This document shows positions 7,342 through 17,100 of a stretch of DNA of 40,731 nt, piece after piece. Location: contig CALBCY010000085.1 in assembly GCA_937927195.1 (NCBI GenBank), positions 1 to 40,731 of the forward strand, given 5' to 3'. How positions within the stretch are numbered: the first letter of the stretch is position 1; each line of letters opens with the position of its first letter. Source of the DNA: an uncultured Chitinophagales bacterium. Lineage in GTDB: Bacteria > Bacteroidota > Bacteroidia > Chitinophagales > UBA2359. Below the pieces are notes generated by a model. The model worked only from the letters and a program-made list of their open reading frames with translations. It was not told where the DNA came from and searched no databases. The position numbers and the translations under genes are program-made.

Positions 7342-7532
7342 ATAAATCAGTCCCAGTTTAACTCAATTAAACTTGTCCAATAGCCTTTCTATGTCAATCT
7401 AAACCTAAATTCAATTCCAAAAAGAAAGCTTACAGCAGCTCTCTTTTTGGAATCATCCATCTGGTAAAAATTTATGCACTTAATTGGGCTTTTTAATAGA
7501 CCATGGTTTTAGAATTTTCTGAAATTTTTATG

Positions 7533-8291
7533 CTACATATCAACCTGAATTCCAACAATAATGTTTGGCATATCATTATCGAATAGCTCACCATGCAATG
7601 CTCTGTTGTGATCTTTATTGAACAAACTGCTCATTCTGTAATTGCCATAAATTGCAAAGTTTTTGATGCCTATTCTGCCGCTCAAACCATACTCCCAACG
7701 ATTCATATACTTCAAGCCTTTGTTGACAGTTTTCTGTTTTTTTGAATCAAGATCATACAAATCTTGTTCAGCAGCTTTTGTCCAAATGATATGCCTGTTG
7801 GCAAAGTTCCATTCTCCATAAACACCTAAATCCAAAGTGTACCCTTGTTTCTTTTTTGACTTATTGTCAAATCTAATTCTACCAAAAACTTCCAAGCCTA
7901 ATGAATGGCTGCTCAATCTCTCTTTGTCAACTTCTTGATTAACAAAAGGAAAAGACTTCAAAGAATCTTGTTTAATTCTGTACTGAGTAAATCGGTAATA
8001 GGAGTCAAAACCCAATTTAACAAGGTTTTGTTCGCCCAAATCGATAAAGCTTCTATTCCCCATAATGATTTCATTCGAAGCTCCAGAAATAGCTTCTCCA
8101 TTCGTGAAATCGTTTGCTCCAAGTACAAAACCCAAACCCAAATAACCTTGGCCTTTTTCACTTAATGCTTCTCTTGAAAAGCTCTTCTTCCCAACATTGT
8201 CCTCTGTTTCATCTGACTGCTGCGCTTGAGCATTAAGTGCTCCGCAAATCAACAATAAAAAGGAAAAAATATAAATCTTTTTAATATCCAT
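7533..8291 (-). CDS. Probable outer-membrane beta-barrel protein
   Basis: About 252 residues. A signal peptide (DIKKIYIFSFLLLICGALNA, cleavage near AQAQ) is followed by a short polar stretch rich in Asp, Glu and Ser. The rest is alternating amphipathic beta-strands with strand-turn pairs such as GYLGLGFVLGAN, HSLGLEVFGRIRF, YTLDLGVYGEWNF, YGLSGRIGIKNFAIYGNYRM and a final strand NIIVGIQVDM. The terminal strand and length fit a small 8- to 10-strand barrel of the PorT/OmpA-like type. No specific family is identified. ATG 8291, ATG 8300 (MREMDIKK) and ATG 8336 are in frame; 8291 or 8300 gives a normal signal peptide. It lies downstream of the terminator at 8417-8451, so it has its own promoter, which I could not locate. 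Confidence 0.7.
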   Translation of the reverse strand: MDIKKIYIFSFLLLICGALNAQAQQSDETEDNVGKKSFSREALSEKGQGYLGLGFVLGANDFTNGEAISGASNEIIMGNRSFIDLGEQNLVKLGFDSYYRFTQYRIKQDSLKSFPFVNQEVDKERLSSHSLGLEVFGRIRFDNKSKKKQGYTLDLGVYGEWNFANRHIIWTKAAEQDLYDLDSKKQKTVNKGLKYMNRWEYGLSGRIGIKNFAIYGNYRMSSLFNKDHNRALHGELFDNDMPNIIVGIQVDM

Positions 8292-8416
8292 TTCTCTCAT
8301 TTTGTACCAAACATTAGAAATTAGCTCTTCCTCCAAAATCTATTGCTTAATATATTATTTATTAAATTTTAGCTGCCAAATTACTGATTATACTTTTCAT
8401 GACACAAGTATTAAAC

Positions 8417-8451
8417 AAAAAAAAAGTTCGATTTGTTTCCAAATCGAACTT
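8417..8451 (-). terminator. Intrinsic terminator of the YD-like repeat gene
   Basis: On the minus strand, 8451-8424 forms an 11-bp stem (AAGTTCGATTT with AAATCGAACTT, loop of six bases) followed by a run of nine T (8425-8417). It is 130 bp past the stop at 8584 and points the same way as that gene. Confidence 0.88.
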
Positions 8452-8583
8452 CTATTGAGTTTGTTATTTTGAGTTTCGAGTAAAATTTGTTTTATGTGCC
8501 CTTAAAATTTGTTGTCCTTTTGAGGTAGATGCTTCTAAAATCTATGGTCCGGTTGAGGCTTTGATACAATCTAGAATCAATTA

Positions 8584-9642
8584 CTACTTAGGGTAATATT
8601 CCAAAGCTCGGACTATAATCTCTTCAACATTGTTGTATACTCTTGTTTTTCTTACCCAATTATTTTCTGAATCATAATTGTATTCAAACTTTTCACTGTG
8701 TTGCATTTCATTGCTTGCATTGTAAAAGTTCAAATCAGTAATGTTGCCATTTTTATCATTGTATATATATTCCGTTCTGGATCCATCCTGAAAATGCTCC
8801 GTTTTTTTGGTCATAAATTGTGCATTGTATTCAAAATCAATTTGATACTGAACTTCCCCAAAACCATCTAGTTCTGTTGTTTTAGAGACTTCGCCATCTT
8901 CATTGTAAAGGATTACTTTTTGAAATTCTAATTCATTGGCTCCATTGAAGTTGTTTTGCTCAACCAGATTTTGCAATTCATCGTAGGCATAGTTAATTTT
9001 GTAAATATTGGTGCCATTGGAATTGTATCTTCCCCATTTTGTTTTTAAGCCAGCCTCATTGTACCAGTAGACATCCATTCTGACCAAATTTTCAGCATCA
9101 TCATATTCCATGATTTCCACCATTTCCTGGTCTTTATTGTAATTATAGGAGAAGTTTGTTGGATTTCCATTGACCAAGTGTTGGACTTTATTGCCCATTT
9201 TATCGTATTTGATCTTTTCTTCATGCAATAATTGTTTGTAGGTATTGAATTTCTTCAATTCCACCAAGTTTCCACTTTTATCAAAAACACGATTGGTTTT
9301 TTCTGTTACATAACCCAATTCATGAAATTTTTCACTTTTAACCGGAAGACCATTTTTAAAGGTTTCCTTGGAAACCATGTAATTGCTGTTGAATGAAAGT
9401 TTTTCTGCTAAATTTTGATCTTTGTCAAAAATGTAGGTGGTATTGTTTGGATCTTGGCCAAATCCAGCAAGAATGTACTTGATGGATCTAACTTTTCCGT
9501 TTAAATTTTCCTGTACTGCAGGTTTGGCTGCTTCTGCTTTTTGAATGCTTTCTTCATTATTGCCGTTTCCAGAATAGGCAGGGAAAAAGAATCCTACAAG
9601 CAAAAATAAACATGAGAGAATGATTACTTTGAATTTATCCAT
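8584..9642 (-). CDS. Secreted YD/RHS-like repeat protein
   Basis: A 352-residue protein with signal peptide (MDKFKVIILSCLFLLVGFFF, cleavage near AYSG). After a short linker it begins LNGKVRSIKYILAG, a pattern common in Bacteroidota YD-like proteins. From about residue 70 to the end it is built of some ten imperfect 20-28-residue beta-hairpin repeats carrying Y(D/N)..GN motifs, for example YDKMGNKV, YDELQNLVEQ, YNEDGEVSK and YNDKNGNIT. These resemble the strips that form the RHS/tc shell. There is no C-terminal toxin domain, no Asp protease motif, and no T9SS tail, so this is not a classical Rhs effector. A periplasmic location is likely. ATG 9642 was chosen because the longer frame to 9687 adds 15 residues before the signal peptide. 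A terminator lies downstream. Confidence 0.75.
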   Translation of the reverse strand: MDKFKVIILSCLFLLVGFFFPAYSGNGNNEESIQKAEAAKPAVQENLNGKVRSIKYILAGFGQDPNNTTYIFDKDQNLAEKLSFNSNYMVSKETFKNGLPVKSEKFHELGYVTEKTNRVFDKSGNLVELKKFNTYKQLLHEEKIKYDKMGNKVQHLVNGNPTNFSYNYNKDQEMVEIMEYDDAENLVRMDVYWYNEAGLKTKWGRYNSNGTNIYKINYAYDELQNLVEQNNFNGANELEFQKVILYNEDGEVSKTTELDGFGEVQYQIDFEYNAQFMTKKTEHFQDGSRTEYIYNDKNGNITDLNFYNASNEMQHSEKFEYNYDSENNWVRKTRVYNNVEEIIVRALEYYPK

Positions 9643-9720
9643 AGCGTTATTTTTTAATGCAAAAAAACAAGGGCGCTTTTCATGCATTTCATCTAAAAAG
9701 AATCACGGAGCGTATTTAAT

Positions 9721-9728
9721 CAAAATTA
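9721..9728 (-). promoter_or_regulatory. Putative -7 promoter box (TAATTTTG) of the YD-like gene
   Basis: Minus-strand TAATTTTG at 9728-9721 fits TAnnTTTG, 78 bases upstream of ATG 9642. No exact -33 TTTG at standard spacing. Confidence 0.35.
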
Positions 9729-9964
9729 ACACAACTTGACTAAAGTTAAAACTTTGACGCTTCTTTTCCCAAAATGACACAGGCTTTGAGGCTTCAAAAG
9801 TGCATTTGTTTTAAGATTAAAATTGTCCAAAATATTATACAGTACAATCAGTCATTAATGAAATCAATAAATATTTGTTAATCAATTGGTTAAATATCTT
9901 CACCTTAATTTGTTTTTTGGACAATTTTAAATATTTGTATGCTTAAAATTTGTTTCAAATTTGG

Positions 9965-9972
9965 TATTTTTG
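9965..9972 (+). promoter_or_regulatory. Putative -7 promoter box (TATTTTTG) of the pseudouridine synthase
   Basis: TATTTTTG ends eight bases before ATG 9981. This places transcription start downstream of the alternative ATG at 9939 and so argues for the 9981 start. Confidence 0.55.
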
Positions 9973-9980
9973 TCCCTCAA

Positions 9981-10718
9981 ATGATGAAAAAAAACTTGTT
10001 TAAAATACAAAAGCCAATATTCGATGATGAGGCTATGCTGGTATTGAATAAACCAGCCGGATTATTGACTGTTCCTGATCGCCACGATCCACAATTACCG
10101 AACCTGAGGCACATCCTTCAAGATAAGTATGGCCCGGTGATCCCTGTTCACAGACTGGACAAGGAAACCTCTGGAGTAATTTGTTTTGCAAAAACGAAGG
10201 AAGATCATAAGTTTCTAAACGAAGAATTTCAGAATAGAAGGGTAGGAAAGAAATACATCGCCTTTATTTCAGGAACTCCAGCTGAAAATGAAGGGACATT
10301 AGACTATCCAATAGAACAACATCCATCCATTCTTGGAAAAATGCGCATAAGTCCACGAGGCAAAGATTCATTGACCAAATACAAGGTTTTGGAGACCATT
10401 GGCCCTTTCTCTTTAGTGGAAGTAGATCTTTTAACAGGCAGAACTCATCAAATCAGGCTGCATTTTAGTCATTTAGGGCATCCTGTTATTGCGGACACGC
10501 GCTATGGAAATGGAAAATCTGTTTTTCTCTCTGATTTTAAAAAGAACTTTAAACAAGGTCGATTCAAAGAAGAAAGAGCTTTGATTGGTAGTTTAGCCTT
10601 GCATTCTAGGCAACTGAGCTTAACTCACCCGCGTTCTAATAAAGAAATGCTTTTCGAAGCAGAATTAAATAAAGAATTTTCGGTGGCTTTAAAGCAATTG
10701 AGAAAGTATGTGAATTGA
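9981..10718 (+). CDS. RluA-family RNA pseudouridine synthase
   Basis: About 245 residues, cytoplasmic; isomerises specific uridines in rRNA or tRNA to pseudouridine. The catalytic motif HRLDKETSG is at residues 57-65, with Asp60 as the nucleophile. Family landmarks are also present: NKPAGLLTVPD near the N-terminus, KKYIAFISG, TGRTHQIRLHFSHLGHPVIAD with a YG just after, and LHSRQLSLTHP near the C-terminus. There is no S4 domain, as in RluA and many short Bacteroidota homologues. Which RNA position it modifies cannot be told. ATG 9981 (or 9984) is preferred over 9939 because the residues before it are unlike the family and a promoter box lies between them. It is a single gene with no clear terminator. 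Confidence 0.95.
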   Translation: MMKKNLFKIQKPIFDDEAMLVLNKPAGLLTVPDRHDPQLPNLRHILQDKYGPVIPVHRLDKETSGVICFAKTKEDHKFLNEEFQNRRVGKKYIAFISGTPAENEGTLDYPIEQHPSILGKMRISPRGKDSLTKYKVLETIGPFSLVEVDLLTGRTHQIRLHFSHLGHPVIADTRYGNGKSVFLSDFKKNFKQGRFKEERALIGSLALHSRQLSLTHPRSNKEMLFEAELNKEFSVALKQLRKYVN

Positions 10719-11165
10719 CAAAAACATGCTCGATTAAGCTCATTTTTTTTAGCAAATCTATTATATACAACAAAAGCTCAAAAAAATGTGAACATCTTAT
10801 GACAAAGAGTATTGTATTACAGGCAAGTATCGGTTTTATATTGCAGTTTTGTAAATATGCCGAATTCGGTAATAATTTGTTTGAATTTTTGTGTTGAAAT
10901 TGGTTTTAATTGTTTTAACCAATGAAATTTATGACGAAGCTTCCTTGATTTTTCGTAGCCAAAGTTACGGGAAACATAAATAGCTGAAGCAATGGATTTC
11001 AATGACTTGCAAACGAGCCTTCAAAACAACTTTAAACAATTCAATATTAACCTCAAGATTTGAGGATACAGAATCGAAGAAATTTGATTCATTTAATTTA
11101 TTGCGCTCAGCTTCAGTTTCCTTTTGAATATTTGAAGTTATTTTTTTACCCCAAGCCCCAAACCT
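10719..11165. other. Intergenic region upstream of the giant gene, 447 bp
   Basis: No gene seen. It holds small inverted repeats: CCGAATTCGG (10860-10869), ATTGGTT/AACCAAT (10899-10905 with 10917-10923) and CCTCAA-GAT-TTGAGG (11051-11065). A near-match to the -7 box, TATTTTTT at 11139-11146, lies 20 bp before the giant gene and is the best promoter candidate I can offer. Confidence 0.6.
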
Positions 11166-14100
11166 ATGAATAAGCTACTCAACTATCACTTAACCATTTG
11201 CACTATGAGGACAGTTCTATTTGGATTACTATTATTTTTCTTTTGCTCTGTTGGCCTTTCAGCCCAGATATTTTCTTTTCAAAAAACAAGCGACGTACCT
11301 TTAGAGGGCTCAATTGGAGAAGCAACTCCCGGGCATCCGATAACCTACACCATTAGTTTCACTGCCAATAATCTCGACGATATTGTTGTAACAGATAATT
11401 TACCGCCGGAATTGGAATTCATTCCAGGTTCACTCATGGTAACTGGTATTGCAGGTTGTAACAATTCAACACCAACAGGTGTTGGTGGTGCAATAACAAT
11501 CTCTTGTCCGGCTGGCTCACCAGTTACAGGACCAGTTTCAATTTCTTATCAGGCTGAAATAACTGATATCGGAAACCCAACTCAAGGACTGAATCAAATT
11601 GTTTCCAATTCAGCCAGCATCAGCGGGACAGCCAATGGGAACAATTACAACGCCTCTTCCAGTTTCAACATACAGGCAGAGGTTTTTTCTATCCAAAAGA
11701 GTTTTGATGATTCTAATGGCAGCACACCTGGTGATGTAATCACCTATACAGTCAATTTTCAAATTTCGGATTATGCTGACTTTGCTGAAATTGATATAGC
11801 GGATGTTCTTAAAGATGGTATCAACTTCTTAAATGTTCAAAGTTTCACAATCTCTCCAGCTACTGGAACAGCACCAACTCCTACCATAACAGCGAATGCC
11901 AATGGTTCTACAACTGTGAATTGGGATTTGTTTGCTGCATATGGAGCAAACATAGCAGGTTCAACTGGTACAATTGTCTACACAGCAGAAGTTGATCAAT
12001 TCTATTCTGCTACAGGAGCTCCAATATTAGCAGGAGATTTTCTTTCTAATGGGATAACAGGTTCCTACCTACTTACTCAAGGAGGGGCCTCTTCTGATTT
12101 GAACAGTGTCGCTTTTGTTGTACCTCGAATTGAAATAGAAAAATACGAATTGAGTACTGGGCCATATGAACCTGGCGACTTTGTTACTTTTCAGCTTGAA
12201 TTGGCCATCCCGTCTGGAGATGCCAATGCTGTTATTCTTAGCGATATCTTTCCAAACAACGTTTTTGATCTTTCTACTATGGATTTAACTTTCGGAGGTG
12301 CCAGCATCAATTTTGCTGCAAACTCGGATTTTCAAAGTGTAACTCCAACGGTTTCTTTAAGTTCAAATACATTGAGCCTCGACTTTGGCGATTTAACTTC
12401 TACAGCAGTCGATACTCAATTTGTAATTGTTGATATCATTGCCCAAATCGATCCAAATGTGACAATTGTTGGTACTCAAAACAACCTTTTCAGGTCTTCT
12501 TTCCAAAATTCAAGTGGTTTTACTTTTATCAGCAATACAGGAGAGCAGTTTTCTGTTGGTGAACCAGAATTGACAATAGTTAAAGAAGCGCTTGACCTAA
12601 TTGGAGATGCAGGAGACACAATTAGTTATTTAATCACTGTAAAAAATATAGGAAACTCCATTGCCAACAATGTGGTTATTTCTGATGTCCCAGGGGCAGA
12701 TTTACAATCATGTGAAATTGTTGAAGTTTTAAGTGGAAACGGTTTCGCTTTTCCATATACGGGAGATTTCACTGCAGGTATTTCATTGATAGCTCCTCTA
12801 CAACCTACTGGTGCAGCAAATAACGCAAATACAGTAACGGTGGAGGTTGAATGTGTCCTTTCTCAAATGGTGGAAGCGGGCGATTCAGCAAGCAATGTTG
12901 CCAATGTTACTTGGGGACAAACTGGTGACGCAACCAGCGAACCTGCTTATGTCGATATTTACAATCCTACATTTGAAAAAACCTTGAACAACTCTTCACT
13001 AAGCTCAACTCAGGGAAATGAAGTTGCTGCTGGTGAAACGGTTCAATACCAAATAGAAATTAGTATTCCAGAGGGAACGTCAAGTGCAACGATGTTTTCT
13101 GATTTACTTCCTCCAGGAATGAGCTTTGTTTCTGTTGACGCCATTACCCCAAGTGCAAACTTGATGAGTTCTCTCGGAACTTTTCCAATGCCTGGAGACG
13201 AAATGGTGACTGGAAGCAGCATCAGTATAGATTTTGGAAACATAACAAATACCGATCTTGACAATACGCAAACAGAAACCATTGTCATTCTTTATTCTGT
13301 TTTGGTTGAGAATGATCCATTCAACACTTCAGGCACAATTCTCACCAACGATGCAAGTTGGTCATGGTCCGATCAGGTTTTAGAAGATTCTGAAACAGTT
13401 ACGATCATAGAACCTGAATTGTCAGTTGAAAAAACATTGTCTGGTCCTGTTTCTGATTTAGTTACTGTAACCATCAGTGTTACAAATACCGGAGCTAATA
13501 ATATATCAGCCTATGACATCTTAGCCCAAGACGTTTTGGATCCACTTGCATTTGACCTAACAAGTGCAACAGCCTTAAATATACCAACTGGCTTTACTTT
13601 TGTTAACAATGCCGGTACAATCGAAATCGCTTCTGACCCAACGTCTTCTGAACCTGCCAATTCTGTTGAGTCAGGAGAAACAATTGACTTTACTTTTACG
13701 GTTGCCGTAAACGAAGATCAAAGATATTGTTTGAATACAGTTAGCAATACCGTTTTATTGGATGCGGCCACTGCTCCAAATGGCGCTGGCCTTCCCTTAA
13801 CTCAATTGTCAGACTTTGATGACCTTGATCTTCCAATGATGGATGTATTGAAGGAAGTTAGCACGCCGACGAATGGAAGTTTTTATGCTGCTGGTGAAAC
13901 AATTACTTATACAATTACAATAAACAATACTGGAACAACTGCTATTGCGGGAATTGATTTTCAGGATCAAATTCCAATGGGCTTGACTTATGTAAATGGT
14001 TCAGCTACGATCAATGGTGGTTCTGCAGGATCTATTTCTGGTGGAATTGTTTCTGTTCCTTTGGCTTCTCTTGCTGCTGGTGGAAGTGCGATCATTACAT

Positions 14101-17100
14101 TTGATGCAACCCTTGATCCATTTACCGATCCTATTACGATAAGTAATCAGGGTTCAACATTCTCAGATGCTTATACAACTGGCGTCTTAACGGATGATCC
14201 AAATACAAACCCGGCTGATCCGAAAGACGATGATCCAACAGACTTTACTTTGTGCTTGCCACCTAGTATGACCATCACCTCTCCAAATTCTTGCTCAGAA
14301 TTGGGACCAGTTTGCAATAATTGCACTGTGTTTACAATTGCCGATTTAGATGGGGAAGGCGATTTAGACATTACAATCAACGATCCTGGTACTTACCAAA
14401 TTACGCTACAACAATGGAATGGCTCTGCTTATACCAACCCAACTGATTTGGGTACAAGTGGATCTGCAAGCATTACGGATTTGAATCCAGGTATTTATCA
14501 AGTAAATGGAATAAACCTTGAAAACGGTTGTACAAACTCTGAATGCATCATCATTCACGAATTGAATCATGACATGCAGGTTGAAATTACTTCAGAAACT
14601 TGTGGAACAACCAACGATCTTGAAATTTCAGCTGCTGGTAGTTTGCCTGATGAAATAGATTATACTTGTACAAATGGTTCTTCAGGAACGATAGGCAATT
14701 CGATTGTTTCTTATAGCTGGGAAGCTTCTGATCCAAACATTACAGTTGCATCTCCAAACTCACCAACAACGGTCATTACTTTCCCTGCAGGGTCAACTGC
14801 TCAAACTGTTATTATTTTAACAGTATTGGACTCTAACGGATGTGAGGAAAGCGCAGTGTTTGGTATCAATCCTCCTGGCATCGTTACCATCTCTCAAAAT
14901 GAAACAAGTTGTGTTTACAACCAAACTCCGGAAATTGCGATTACTGGTGGAACACCAGATTGGGAATTTTACCTATACAATCAAGGGGATCCATTTCAAG
15001 CGAATGGTGTCGGTTCTTTGGCCTCCGTTACAGGAACACAAACCAACACAAATTCTATAGGAACAATTTCATACAATGTGCCTGGTACTTATACAGTTTA
15101 TGGAGAAGATCCAACAGGCTGTTTAACCGATGGATTGGATGTGAATATTTATGCACCTTTTAACATCACCATTCCTGAAATTGATCCTTGTACCTTCAAC
15201 ACTTTAGAATTAGGTCCAAATATTACCGGTGGTCTTGATCCATCAATTTTTGGTTCTTCGGGCTACACAGTCGAACTACAAGGAACAGCTTTCTCTTTCA
15301 CTACAACTGGAAATGCGATTACCCAATCCTTTACAGGTGTGCCTGGTGGTGTTTATACGCTTTTGATTACTGATGAGGATGATTGTTTCGAATCTTACGA
15401 GGTAGAGGTTTATGATCCTATTGCAGTTACGAGTAATTTTGCTTCTTGTGTTTATGGAATTTTAGATTTAGAAATTTCTGGTGGACAACCAGGAAATACA
15501 AACTATTCTTATACAGCATATCAAGTATTCGGTAATGGATTCTTATTGGGCAATGCCGATCCTGATGGGACCTTTACAGATGCTGGTTTAGCAAATGGTG
15601 TTTATGAAATAATTGTGGCTTATGAACATTTGAATTCAAACGGAAACCCAACTGGAGTTTCTTGTTCAGATACAACAGAAGTGGTGGTTGCTGGTCCAAT
15701 TAATTTGGAAATAATTGAAACGGCTTGTGCTTCCTCTTCAATTGATATGGGTTCGATTACAGGTGGTTTGGATCCAAATGATTTTGGCAGTACTGGCTAT
15801 ACGCTTACTTTACTTGAAACCAGTGAGGTCATTAATGTTATTGGAAATTCAGTCAATGATTCTTATGACAACCTTGCGGAAGGAACTTATAATATTTTAG
15901 CGGAAGATGAAGATGGGTGTACAGAAACATTTACTGTGGAAGTTTACGATCCGATTCAGATTCAGGATTTGAGTGTTACTTGCAACTACGGAACATTTGA
16001 CATCCAAGTAATTGGAGGACAACCAGATCATCCTGCTTATACAATGAGTAACTATTCAGTTAGTTCTGACCTTGATGGAGCGCTTGGCAATTTGGCCACC
16101 GATGGTTCATTTAGCCCTAATACTACATTGAGTACAGGAAGCCATACAATAACTGTAGCATACAATTTTATTGATTCAGATGGCAATGTAAGTTCTACCG
16201 TTTGTTCTGAAACCATTCAAATAGACATCATTGAAGAAATCGTTTTAGGTGTTGAAGATGAGGCTTGTAATTTTGGTTCAATTGATTTGACAACCGTAAC
16301 CGGTGGTAATGCTGGTGATTTTACCATTACCTTAAACAACAATGGAACATTGGAAGTTTTGACTTCTACTGGAAATTCAATCAACGATTCATATGAAAAC
16401 CTTACAGAGGGAACTTATACGATTACTGTGGAGGATTCAGAGGGATGTACACAAGAATTTGATGTTGAAGTTTACAATGAAATAACAGTCAACAATGAGG
16501 TCGACATTTGTGATTATGGCCAAATTAACTTGACCATAACAGGAGGGCAACCAGACCATCCAAATTACAGCATGACTTCTTATCAGGTAAGCTCGAGTTT
16601 GGACGGTACATTGGGTAATCTAAATGCCGATGGTACTTTTACTTTTTCTGGCCTTACTGGTGGAATGCACAGTATTTTTGTAATCTATAACCACATTGAT
16701 GCAAATGGAATCACAAGCGATGATTTATGCATCGGTGAGTTGGAAATCGAAACAGTCGAACCAATTCAAATTGATTCTGAATATGAATGTTATGCAGGTA
16801 TTGTTGTAACAGGTGGTTTTGGCACTTTGACTTATGACTTATACACCGCTGATGGCAATACATTACTTGCTTCGAACACAACTGGAATTTTTCCCAATAC
16901 AAATGGATCATTCTTCTTGACAGTGACAGATGAAAACAACTGTTCTGAATCGTCATTGATTACTTGTATTTCAGAAATCAATTGTGATGAAGTGGAATAT
17001 GGAATTTTTACCAACTGCGAAAGTCAACAAGAGTTCAATATCTTTTTTGAATTAGAGGCTGGTGAAGGTTCTTTCACAGTAAGTCTTGACAATGGCGACG

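Larger units (their letters stand above)
6787..7532. other. Intergenic region, 746 bp
   Basis: It contains the two 120-bp repeat copies, the T9SS-tail remnant, and a 16-bp stem with one mismatch (7415-7430 with 7437-7452). That stem lacks a T-tract and may be the 3' hairpin of the beta-barrel gene ending at 7533. No intact gene seen. Confidence 0.7.
9643..9980. other. Divergent intergenic region with a 16-bp inverted repeat pair
   Basis: TTAAAATTGTCCAAAA at 9817-9832 is repeated exactly inverted at 9915-9930, 82 bp apart. The region also carries the promoter boxes of both flanking divergent genes. No gene seen. Confidence 0.7.

Noticed and set aside
7415-7452. Intrinsic terminator for the beta-barrel gene
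   Set aside because: The 16-bp stem with one mismatch is real, but there is no T-tract on either side, so I mention it only within the intergenic entry.
8584-9642. Rhs/polymorphic toxin with immunity gene
   Set aside because: No C-terminal toxin domain, no Rhs core protease motif and no small immunity-type gene beside it.
10799-11002. Small gene upstream of the giant gene
   Set aside because: Short overlapping frames on both strands lack a plausible start region, coding bias or family match.
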